From: DASQPA01 sp035644215
Lineage (GTDB): Bacteria > Acidobacteriota > Thermoanaerobaculia > Multivoradales > UBA5704
Assembly (NCBI GenBank): GCA_035644215.1
Contig: DASQPA010000256.1
Location: 1-11,895 of the forward strand
Length of the DNA stretch: 11,895 nucleotides
Direction: 5' to 3'
Shown here: positions 1-5,827 of the stretch, piece by piece
Layout of the letters: every line of letters starts with the position of its first letter
How positions within the stretch are numbered: position 1 is the stretch's first letter
Made by a program: the position numbers and the translations under genes
The notes under the pieces: model-generated
Databases searched by the model: none
Seen by the model: the letters and a program-made list of their open reading frames with translations, nothing else
What the model was told of the DNA's origin: nothing

Positions 1-11
1 CCCGGAACCAC

Positions 12-80
12 CGCCGTCGGGGCGTCTCCGCAGGTCGGGGACACTGAGATCTCGGCAGCGTTGGAGACGCCCCGACGGCG
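12..80. repeat. 18-bp perfect inverted repeat (palindromic element)
   Basis: The arm at 12-29 is the exact reverse complement of the arm at 63-80, separated by 33 nt. The loop contains the 8-bp palindrome GAGATCTC (46-53). A third, partial copy of the arm (GGGGCGTCTC) lies at 110-119, directly before the point where permease-like coding sequence begins. There is no T-run after the stem, so it does not look like a standard intrinsic terminator. It could be a REP-like palindromic repeat, the end of a small mobile element, or a regulatory hairpin. The pairing is seen directly; the role is unknown. Confidence 0.75.
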
Positions 81-104
81 CGGTAACGGCAAGGATTTCG
101 ATAG

Positions 105-278
105 CGCCTGGGGCGTCTCTACAGGAATTTCCGCCTGCGACGCGATTTTTTCACAGCCTCTCCGCTCACCTTCGCCGGCACCGTGCTCCTCTTGGCCCTG
201 GTCGCCCTCGTCGCCACCCTGATCCCGGCCCGCCGGGCGACCGCGGTCGACCCGGTGCTGGTGCTCAAGGGGGAGTAG
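105..278 (+). pseudogene. C-terminal remnant of FtsX/MacB-like ABC transporter permease
   Basis: The frame ending at the TAG at 276-278 encodes SPLTFAGTVLLLALVALVAT (156-215), a transmembrane helix, followed by LIPARRATAVDPVLVLKGE. A terminal helix followed by P-A-R-R-A-x-x-V-D-P is the hallmark end of FtsX/MacB-type permeases, including the permeases common in Acidobacteriota. In the same frame there are stops at 84-86 and 102-104, so only about 57 codons are open and the rest of the roughly 400-800-residue protein is absent. The sequence just upstream is the palindromic element and not membrane protein. A T6 run at 146-151 is a possible frameshift site: another frame is open upstream, but its translation is not hydrophobic. 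I call it a truncated remnant. A frameshifted gene whose body lies left of the window cannot be fully excluded. Confidence 0.6.
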
Positions 279-295
279 GCCGGCGGCTTCTTCCC

Positions 296-313
296 GGATC
301 CGTTCTCGGATCT
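296..313 (+). terminator. small hairpin after the permease remnant
   Basis: GATCCG (297-302) pairs with CGGATC (307-312) around the tetraloop TTCT, with one more G-T wobble outside. It starts about 18 nt after the permease stop codon. There is no T-run after it, so termination is only a possibility. Confidence 0.25.
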
Positions 314-319
314 CGTGTG

Positions 320-592
320 CCTGCGCGCAGTGACCGCGCACCTGCACGCAGCGATCGTGTACCTGCACGCGACGATCGCGCGCCCGTGCGCGTTGGCTGG
401 GTGCAGGCACGCAATCACCGCGCGCCTGTACGCAGTGACCCCGCGCAGGGACGCAAGGACCGTGCACCTGCACGCGATGACTGTGTACAGGGACGCAGGG
501 ACTGCGCGCCTGTACGCGAGGTCCGCGCGCCTGTACACGATCACCGTGTGCCTGCACGCGACGACCGCACGCCTGTACGCAGAGGCCGTGTG
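320..592. repeat. Tandem array of about 13 imperfect 21-bp units
   Basis: Units begin at 320, 341, 362, 383, 404, 425, 446, 467, 488, 509, 530, 551 and 572, and a decayed 14th begins at 593. The consensus I read is CCTGYACGCRRNGACCGYGY plus a final R. Most differences between units are transitions. Units starting at 404, 446, 488 and 593 begin CAGG instead of CCTG, giving a local 42-bp alternation. Bases 18 and 20 are both C or both T in 11 of 13 units. Because 21 is a multiple of three, several frames stay open by chance and read as degenerate heptapeptide repeats, but none has a ribosome binding site. It is not a CRISPR array because there are no unique spacers. I read it as a non-coding minisatellite. 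Confidence 0.85.
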
Positions 593-824
593 CAGGGCTC
601 CTGTCGGAAGAACCGGGAGGTGAGAGTGATGGCTCCCCCAAAGACGGACGCCTTGGTCGCGGCTTGTGTTGAAAACCCAAGTTTACAAGATTGCGAATCT
701 TCCACTCTCCGAGTAGCGTAAGCGTTCAGCGCCGTTCAGCTTCGAGGCAAGCCCTACGCGAAACCTTCGCCGGACCGCTACACCCGCCGCTTTCGACCGT
801 TCGCTCCGGCGACACGCTCTCCAT
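593..824. other. Intergenic stretch, mostly featureless
   Basis: Between the tandem array and the hairpin at 825 there is a possible small ORF (629-721, listed separately). There is also a locally AT-richer patch (664-705) that could hold a promoter, although I found no convincing -35/-10 pair. A 7-bp direct repeat GTTCAGC occurs at 724-730 and 734-740. An 8-bp inverted repeat TCGCCGGA/TCCGGCGA lies at 767-774 and 805-812. I recognise no RNA gene. Confidence 0.5.
629..721 (+). CDS. Possible small protein, 30 residues, unrecognised
   Basis: ATG at 629 is preceded by GGGAGG (615-620) at 8 nt, a good ribosome binding site. The frame runs 30 codons to TAA at 719-721. The peptide begins MAPPKTDALVAACVENPSLQ and has two cysteines, 8 residues apart between their flanks, in an otherwise polar sequence with no signal peptide or membrane helix. 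Its codons use A/T at third positions far more than the neighbouring genes do, which argues against a long-established gene here. I recognise no family. The same frame continues upstream through the 21-bp tandem array from a GTG at 317, but that longer reading has no ribosome binding site. The small ORF may be real or may be chance. Confidence 0.25.
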   Translation: MAPPKTDALVAACVENPSLQDCESSTLRVA

Positions 825-845
825 GCGCCTTCCAGCGGAAGGCGC
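825..845. promoter_or_regulatory. Perfect 9-bp-stem hairpin in the leader of the secreted-protein gene
   Basis: GCGCCTTCC (825-833) and GGAAGGCGC (837-845) pair perfectly around a 3-nt loop. The direct repeat TCCATG borders it: copies lie at 820-825 and 846-851, each sharing or touching the stem edge. It ends 48 nt before the ATG at 894, so in a transcript it would be a stable 5'-leader hairpin. It could affect mRNA stability or act as an attenuator, or it could be a palindromic repeat with a target duplication. No U-run follows. Confidence 0.5.
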
Positions 846-893
846 TCCATGCCGGCGACAGAGGGTCGCCGAGCCTTCCCGAGAGGAGGATGT

Positions 894-1757
894 ATGAAAA
901 GCACGTCCAGCGGTGCGCGGTGGCTCGCGTTGGGAGTGGTTCTGCTCGCGGTCCTCGTCGCCTCGCCCGTTCTGGCGGGAGAGCGGCTCACCCGGGGCGC
1001 TGACCTCTGGGAGACCTCCACGGGCCTGTCGTACAGCAGCTTCAAGGCGGAGCCCATTCCGGCGGACTTTTTCTGTCCCGGCTCGGAGCCGTTCACCGGC
1101 GTGATCCAGTTGAACGGCAAGCCACTCGCGACCGCGCCGGCCGGCGCCCTGGGCAACATCGACACCATCGTCCACCGGCTGGACGACGCGAGGCTGAACG
1201 AGAAGGGCGAGGCCTCGACCCGTATCCAGCTGATGGCCCTCTCGCTCGCCAGCGTCAAGCCCATCGAGACCCGCTGCGGCCGCTACGACGTCACGTCCTC
1301 GCTCGCCGGCGCCCAGCCCATGACCACGATGCGCATCCGGAAGACCAGCGACGGCGGCGGCACCTACATCGCTCCCCTCGAGCTCAACGTCAAGCTCACC
1401 TTCACGCCGGTCTCGGGCCAGGGGGCGAGCCGCGAGCTTTACCACCACGTCAACATGAGCCCGGCGAGCGGCGAGGTGTGGTCCTTCGTCAAGCCGGTCC
1501 TCGCGCGGACGGGCACGGTACGGGTGGACACGGACGGCGACGGAGTGCCCGATTCCGAGGTCCCCGGCCCCTCCAACTTCCGCGCCGGCGTCGCTCCGGT
1601 CTCCACCGTCACTTACGTGGCCTGCCCGGTTTGCCACTGCTCGACCACCTCGACCGACCCCAATCAGTCGGCCGCGGGCTGCGACCATCTGCACTGCACC
1701 ACCGTGCAGATGCAGGGGCCCTGCCCGGCGGTGAACACGCTCAACAGCACCGAGTAG
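894..1757 (+). CDS. Secreted Cys/His-rich protein of unknown function
   Basis: A 287-residue protein. I chose ATG 894 because AGGAGG (884-889) lies just before it and because it places a textbook signal peptide at the N-terminus: basic start, hydrophobic core at residues ~11-23, likely cleavage after VLA at 28. An upstream in-frame ATG at 849 would bury that signal. The mature part (about 29-240) is probably beta-rich and unrecognised. Residues 212-220 (DTDGDGVPD) resemble a calcium-binding loop of the thrombospondin type-3 or EF-hand-like kind. The C-terminus has a CPVCHC motif (244-249) and CDHLHC (263-268). With C61, C128 and C277 there are eight cysteines, which suits disulfides or a metal site. 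It lies 201 nt before the enediyne operon with a hairpin between, so it is probably a separate transcription unit. It does not resemble known enediyne apoproteins. Function unknown. Confidence 0.8.
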   Translation: MKSTSSGARWLALGVVLLAVLVASPVLAGERLTRGADLWETSTGLSYSSFKAEPIPADFFCPGSEPFTGVIQLNGKPLATAPAGALGNIDTIVHRLDDARLNEKGEASTRIQLMALSLASVKPIETRCGRYDVTSSLAGAQPMTTMRIRKTSDGGGTYIAPLELNVKLTFTPVSGQGASRELYHHVNMSPASGEVWSFVKPVLARTGTVRVDTDGDGVPDSEVPGPSNFRAGVAPVSTVTYVACPVCHCSTTSTDPNQSAAGCDHLHCTTVQMQGPCPAVNTLNSTE

Positions 1758-1776
1758 GAAGCGCACGAAGAAACGC

Positions 1777-1805
1777 CGCGGCGGTCCTCCGGGAACGCCG
1801 CCGCG
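1777..1805 (+). terminator. GC-rich hairpin after the secreted-protein gene
   Basis: CGCGGCGG (1777-1784) pairs exactly with CCGCCGCG (1798-1805) around a 13-nt loop, 19 nt after the stop codon. The position suits a transcription terminator, but no T-run follows (the next bases are AACCCGAAAACC), so it may need Rho or only mark the 3' end. Confidence 0.4.
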
Positions 1806-1830
1806 AACCCGAAAACCAGAGGATACAAAG

Positions 1831-1859
1831 TTGTACATCTGCTGCAAGTCGTCTACTTT
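1831..1859 (+). promoter_or_regulatory. Candidate promoter of the enediyne operon
   Basis: TTGTAC (1831-1836), a 17-nt spacer and TACTTT (1854-1859) make a weak sigma-70-like pair, each box with 3 of 6 consensus bases. The -35-like box overlaps a palindrome, TACAA-AG-TTGTA (1824-1835), that could be an operator. This is the only intergenic space before five tightly packed genes, so the operon promoter should be between 1758 and 1958. The exact boxes are a guess. Confidence 0.3.
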
Positions 1860-1878
1860 TGGGGGTCTTTTGGGGGTC
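1857..1878. repeat. 11-bp tandem duplication TTTTGGGGGTC x2
   Basis: Two exact, adjacent copies lie at 1857-1867 and 1868-1878, next to the candidate promoter and about 80 nt before the first enediyne gene. The spacing equals one helical turn, so two copies would face the same side of the DNA, as expected for a tandem regulator site. Replication slippage is the plain alternative. Confidence 0.6.
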
Positions 1879-1958
1879 CATCCGCTTCGATCCGCGCCCT
1901 GTAGACATGCCGAGGACGGGCAGCGGGTTGCGGCGGCCCTGCACCCAGGGGTAGCACC

Positions 1959-2906
1959 ATGGCGAGTCTCCGGCAGCGCCTGTTGAGCATCGATCCCGAC
2001 GAGACTTCGTTCGCGCGGCGGAGGTTCTGCTGCGAGGACGCGGCCGTACGGGAACGCCTCGAAGGGGTCGGCTCCGCCTTCCTCCACGGCTACCACGCGG
2101 CCCTGGCCGAGGATCGCCCGGCGGCGCTGGCGGACCGGCTCGACCGCCTGGCGCTAGAGCTCCGTGGGTTCACCTACGAGGGCGCGGCGCTCGGCCTGTC
2201 GCTCCGCGACTTCCTCACCCCCTGGAAACGGAACCGGCTGCGCCGCTTCCTGGACGGCCCCGCCGCCCCTCACACGTACCTGGCGCACGTCGGCGCCGGC
2301 TGGCTCCTCGCCCGGGCGCCGGTGCGGGTGAACGCCCTCCTCGCCCGGCTCGATCCGCTGCTCGGCTGGCTCGCCCTGGACGGCTACGGCTTCCACCAGG
2401 GCTTCTTCCACTGGCCGCAGGCGGTCGAGCGGCAGGAGGTGCCGAAGCGCCTCGCAGGCTATGCCCGGCGGGCCTTCGACCAGGGCCTCGGGCGGAGCCT
2501 GTGGTTCGTCGACGGCGCCGACGTGCGCCGGATTCCGCGTACCGTGGCCGCCTTTCCCGCCGCGCGGCAGGCCGACCTGTGGAGCGGGGTGGGGCTCGCC
2601 TGCGCCTACGCCGGCGGCCGCGACCGCGCGGCGGTCGCCGAGCTCGCCCGGGCGGCAGGCCCCCACGCCCCGGCCCTCGCCCAGGGCGCCGCCTTCGCCG
2701 CCCAGGCGCGGGAGCGCGCCGGCAACCCCACCCCCGAGACCGCCCTCGCCTGCGAGGTGCTCTGCGGCCGGAGCGCCGCGGCGACCGCCGCGCTCACCGA
2801 AGAGACCCGCCGGGACCTGCCGGACGACGGCGTGGTCCCCGCCTTCGAGGTCTGGAGGCAACGCATCCAGGACCGCTTCACCACCCCCTTGGGAGCGACA
2901 GCATGA
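1959..2906 (+). CDS. unbL: Enediyne core cassette protein UnbL/E3-type (DUF1702 family)
   Basis: A 315-residue soluble-looking protein with no signal peptide and no clear membrane helix. It fits DUF1702, a family found with enediyne PKS genes, in length and by conserved blocks: SFARRRF (17-23), LRGFTYEGAALGLSL (68-82), FLTPWKR (85-91), WLALDGYGFHQGFFHW (137-152), GYARRAFDQGLGRSLWFVDG (167-186) and DLWSGVGLACAYAGG (206-220). ATG 1959 is supported by AGGGG (1947-1951) at 7 nt. It is the first gene of the operon and its stop overlaps the next start in ATGA. The biochemical role is not established to my knowledge; it is one of three proteins that accompany the synthase in almost all enediyne clusters and is thought to act after polyene formation. 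The family call is strong. The label unbL (E3) rests on memory of the family and on gene order. Confidence 0.85.
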   Translation: MASLRQRLLSIDPDETSFARRRFCCEDAAVRERLEGVGSAFLHGYHAALAEDRPAALADRLDRLALELRGFTYEGAALGLSLRDFLTPWKRNRLRRFLDGPAAPHTYLAHVGAGWLLARAPVRVNALLARLDPLLGWLALDGYGFHQGFFHWPQAVERQEVPKRLAGYARRAFDQGLGRSLWFVDGADVRRIPRTVAAFPAARQADLWSGVGLACAYAGGRDRAAVAELARAAGPHAPALAQGAAFAAQARERAGNPTPETALACEVLCGRSAAATAALTEETRRDLPDDGVVPAFEVWRQRIQDRFTTPLGATA

Positions 2907-4873
2907 CGACGCAACCGGGTTTCCTCCGCAGGAACGCCGTACGGCTCACCGCCCTGGCCCTCCTTTTCACCCTCTACGGCTTCACCCGGCTGCCCGAGCT
3001 GCCGACGGCCGAGCGCGCCCGGATGGCCGCGCGCTTCGCCTTCACCCGCGAGCCGCTGCCGGAGGCGACCGGCCTGCCGCGGCGCGCGATCCGCCAGGTG
3101 AACCCCAGCCTGCAGCGCATCGCCGCCTGGATCTCCTCGGTGGGGGCGGCAGTCGCCCTGAACGACCTCGACGGCGACGGGCTGCCCAACGACGTCTGCT
3201 ACGTCGACACCCGGGTCGACCAGGTGGTCGTCGCCCCGGTGCCGGGGACGGGAGCGCGCTATCCTCTCTTCACCCTCGACCCGGCCCCCCTCCCCTTCGA
3301 CCGGAAGACCATGGCGCCCATGGGCTGCCTGCCCGGCGATTTGAACGAGGACGGCTGGACCGACCTCCTGGTCTACTACTGGGGCCGGCCGCCGGTCGCC
3401 TTCCTCCGCCGCGCCGGGGCGGGCGCCCCCGGGCGGGGTGCTTATGAACCGGTCGAGATCGCCCCGCCCGGCGAGCGCTGGTTCACCAACGCCGCGACCC
3501 GCGCCGACCTCGACGGCGACGGCCACGTCGACCTGATCATCGGCAACTATTTCCCTGACGGCGCCCGCATCCTGGACGCCCGGACGACCCAGCCCGACGA
3601 GATGCAGGACACCATGTCGCGGGCCGCCAATGGTGGCAGGAAGCACCTCCTCCTCTGGCAGGGGGGGACTTCCGGCGAGCACCCCACGGTCCGCTTCGCC
3701 GACGCCTCGGCGGCGCTCGACGAGGCGGTCGCCCACGCCTGGACCCTGGGGGTGGGCACCGCCGATCTCGACGGCGACCTGCGGCCGGAGATCTATTTCG
3801 CCAACGACTTCGGCCCCGACCACCTGCTCCACAACCTGTCGACCCCCGGTCACCTGCGCTTCCGGACGCTCACCGGCACCAAGACCTTCACCGTCCCCTC
3901 CTCGAAGGTCCTCGGCCGCGACTCCTTCAAGGGGATGGGGGTCGACTTCGGCGACTTGAACGGCGATGGCCGACTGGACATCTACGTCAGCAACATCGCC
4001 GACACCTTCGCCCTGGAGGAGAGCCACTTCGCCTTCCTCTCGACCGGCGACGTCAAAGCCATGGAGAAGGGCGTCGCCCCCTATGTCGACAAGAGCGAGG
4101 ATCTCGGGTTGTCGCGCAGCAGCTGGGGCTGGGAGACCCGGCTCGACGACTTCGACAACGACGGCGTGCTCGAGGCCCTGCAGGCGACCGGTTTCGTCAA
4201 GGGCGAAATCAACCGCTGGCCCGAGCTGCACGAGCTGGCGATGGGCAACGACGCCCTCCTGCGCTCGCCCCGCGACTGGCCGGTCTTCCAGCCCGGCGAC
4301 GACCTTTCCGGCCATCCGCACGACCCCTTCTTCGTCCGTTCGGCTTCCGGCCGCTATTTCGACCTCGCCGCCGATCTGGGGCTGGGCGATCCGCACGTCA
4401 CCCGCGGCATCGCCACCGCCGACGTCGACGGCGACGGCCGGCTCGACTACGCCATCGCCGACCAGTGGGAGACCTCCTGGTTCTTCCACAACCAGAGCAG
4501 GAAGGCCGGGGCCGCCCTGGACCTCGCCCTGGAGATCCCGGTCGAGTCGATGGCCGGGACGCTCGTTCTGCCCGGCACACTCCCCGGCTCACCGCGGCCC
4601 GGCACGTGGGCCTGGCCGGCGATCGGGGCCACCGCCGCCGTCCGCCTGCCGGACGGCCGGCTACGGGTCGCTCAGGTGGACGGCGGTAACGGTCACTCCG
4701 GCAAGCGCAGCCCGGAGATCCACCTCGGCCTCGGCCGGGTGGCGGCCGGAACGCTGCTGCCGGTCGACCTCGCCTGGCGCGATGTGCACGGGGTGGCGCA
4801 CCATCAGACTTTGAGGCTGCCTCCCGGGCGCCACACCGTGCTCTTGGGCGAGGCCCAGGGAAAGGAGGGCTAG
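2903..4873 (+). CDS. unbV: Enediyne biosynthesis protein UnbV/E4 (FG-GAP/VCBS repeats + ASPIC/UnbV domain)
   Basis: A 656-residue protein starting at the ATGA overlap with unbL (GGGAG at 2891-2895 as ribosome binding site). Residues ~13-28 form a hydrophobic segment, a signal anchor or uncleaved signal, so most of the protein probably sits outside the cytoplasm. Seven calcium-loop motifs of FG-GAP/VCBS beta-propeller type follow: LNDLDGDGLPND (~87), GDLNEDGWTDLLV (~145), ADLDGDGHVDLIIGN (~201), ADLDGDLRPEIYFAND (~287), GDLNGDGRLDIYVSN (~350), DDFDNDGVLEALQ (~415) and ADVDGDGRLDYAIAD (~506). The C-terminus carries the ASPIC/UnbV signature: VRLPDGRLRVAQVDGGNGHS (580-599), then HLGLGR (607-612). 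Repeats plus this domain also occur in unrelated CRTAC1-like proteins, but the position between unbL and unbU identifies it. The catalytic role is unproven; the family is conserved in enediyne clusters and implicated in core formation. Confidence 0.92.
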   Translation: MTTQPGFLRRNAVRLTALALLFTLYGFTRLPELPTAERARMAARFAFTREPLPEATGLPRRAIRQVNPSLQRIAAWISSVGAAVALNDLDGDGLPNDVCYVDTRVDQVVVAPVPGTGARYPLFTLDPAPLPFDRKTMAPMGCLPGDLNEDGWTDLLVYYWGRPPVAFLRRAGAGAPGRGAYEPVEIAPPGERWFTNAATRADLDGDGHVDLIIGNYFPDGARILDARTTQPDEMQDTMSRAANGGRKHLLLWQGGTSGEHPTVRFADASAALDEAVAHAWTLGVGTADLDGDLRPEIYFANDFGPDHLLHNLSTPGHLRFRTLTGTKTFTVPSSKVLGRDSFKGMGVDFGDLNGDGRLDIYVSNIADTFALEESHFAFLSTGDVKAMEKGVAPYVDKSEDLGLSRSSWGWETRLDDFDNDGVLEALQATGFVKGEINRWPELHELAMGNDALLRSPRDWPVFQPGDDLSGHPHDPFFVRSASGRYFDLAADLGLGDPHVTRGIATADVDGDGRLDYAIADQWETSWFFHNQSRKAGAALDLALEIPVESMAGTLVLPGTLPGSPRPGTWAWPAIGATAAVRLPDGRLRVAQVDGGNGHSGKRSPEIHLGLGRVAAGTLLPVDLAWRDVHGVAHHQTLRLPPGRHTVLLGEAQGKEG

Positions 4874-4879
4874 ACGATC

Positions 4880-5827
4880 ATGCCTGAGCAGAAACCCGAC
4901 CTCCGGCTCGCCGCCCTGCGCCGCTTCGCCACCGCGATCACGGTGTTCAACCTCCTCGGCCACACGATTTTCGGCTTCGAGCAGTCGTGGGCGCAGCCCT
5001 TCGTCGCCGTCGGCACCGCCTACGCCGCCGAGATCCTCTTCGAGCTCCTTTTCGCCTGGAGTACCGGGAGCCAGGATCGCCGCCCCCGCTTTCTGGGCGG
5101 TCCCGTGAAAGCGATCGATTTCCTGCTCCCGGCCCACATCACGGGGCTCGCGATCTCGATGCTCCTCTACGCCAACGACCGGCTGCTGCCGCTGGTCTTC
5201 GCCACCACGGCGGCGATCGCCAGCAAGCACCTCTTCCGGGTCCGGGTCGGCAACGGCAGCCGCCACTTCTTCAACCCGTCGAACCTGGGCATCACGGCGA
5301 CCCTCCTCTGCTTCCCCTGGGTGGGGATCGCCCAGCCCTACATGTTCACCGAGAACCTGACCGGGGCCGGCAAGTGGATCCTCCCCGGCCTCCTCGTCCT
5401 CTCGGGCAGCTTCCTCAACTTCCGCTTCACCCACAAGGTGCCGCTCATCGCCGGCTGGCTCACCGCCTTCGCTCTCCAGGCGACCGTCCGCTGCCTGGTC
5501 TTCGGCACCCCGCTCGTGCCCAAGCTCCTGCCGATGACCGGCGTCGCCTTCCTGCTCTTCACCTTCTACATGGTGAGCGACCCGGCGACCACCCCGGAGC
5601 GGCCGCGCAACCAGGTGCTCTACGGCGTCTCGGTGGCCGCCGTGTACGGCCTCCTGATCACGTCGCACATCGTCTTCGATCTCTTCTTCTCGCTCTCCAT
5701 CGTCTGCGTTTCACGCGGGCTCGGCCTCTGGTGGCTCGCGGAGCGCGCCAGGGCGCGGGTCCTGCGGCCCGCGACCTCCACGGCGGCCGCTATTTCAGCA
5801 ACATCGGTCGAGGGATCGGGGGCATGA
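4880..5827 (+). CDS. unbU: Enediyne biosynthesis membrane protein UnbU/E5 (RnfD/NqrB-like)
   Basis: A 315-residue integral membrane protein with about eight or nine hydrophobic segments (near residues 17-33, 39-60, 79-97, 102-115, 135-152, 166-180, 188-208, 218-233, 247-278). The start follows unbV by 6 nt; AAAGGAGGG (4861-4869), inside the end of unbV, is its ribosome binding site. Motifs RHFFNPSNLGITATLL (128-143) and FYMVSDPATTP (229-239) match the conserved N-P-x-x-L-G and D-P-x-T-x-P regions of RnfD/NqrB, flavin-carrying subunits of ion-pumping redox complexes, to which UnbU is distantly related. I do not see the S/T-G-A-T motif to which RnfD and NqrB attach FMN, so covalent flavin is doubtful. 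The family is universal in enediyne cassettes. A redox role in core formation or a role in export are both inference. Its stop overlaps the PKSE start in ATGA. Confidence 0.9.
   Translation: MPEQKPDLRLAALRRFATAITVFNLLGHTIFGFEQSWAQPFVAVGTAYAAEILFELLFAWSTGSQDRRPRFLGGPVKAIDFLLPAHITGLAISMLLYANDRLLPLVFATTAAIASKHLFRVRVGNGSRHFFNPSNLGITATLLCFPWVGIAQPYMFTENLTGAGKWILPGLLVLSGSFLNFRFTHKVPLIAGWLTAFALQATVRCLVFGTPLVPKLLPMTGVAFLLFTFYMVSDPATTPERPRNQVLYGVSVAAVYGLLITSHIVFDLFFSLSIVCVSRGLGLWWLAERARARVLRPATSTAAAISATSVEGSGA

Noticed and set aside
119..544. 141-codon - strand frame over the tandem array and permease remnant
   Set aside because: Open by repeat periodicity, antisense to a clear permease C-terminus, low-complexity translation, no recognisable domain.
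320..592. CRISPR array
   Set aside because: Units are directly adjacent with no unique spacers, are degenerate, and no cas gene is present.
664..698. Promoter in the AT-richer patch (TTGTGT or TTGAAA as -35)
   Set aside because: No -10 box at acceptable spacing; too weak to list.
317..721. 134-codon + strand frame with heptapeptide repeats through the tandem array
   Set aside because: GTG start without a ribosome binding site; other frames are equally open because the 21-bp period is a multiple of three. Only the last 30 codons have a credible start.
849..893. Earlier ATG for the secreted protein
   Set aside because: It would put 15 residues before a well-formed signal peptide and lie inside the hairpin edge; ATG 894 has AGGAGG just before it.
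2606..4489. 627-codon - strand frame opposite unbV
   Set aside because: Shadow of a high-GC gene; the + strand carries clear VCBS repeats and the UnbV signature.
2903..4873. Generic CRTAC1/integrin-like protein rather than UnbV
   Set aside because: Domain content alone would allow it, but its place between a DUF1702 gene and an RnfD-like gene directly before PKSE fixes it as the enediyne-cassette member.
4987..5823. Upstream extension of the pksE frame
   Set aside because: The frame is open but reads as Arg/Pro-rich nonsense inside unbU; KS homology starts only at the ATG at 5824, which forms an ATGA overlap.
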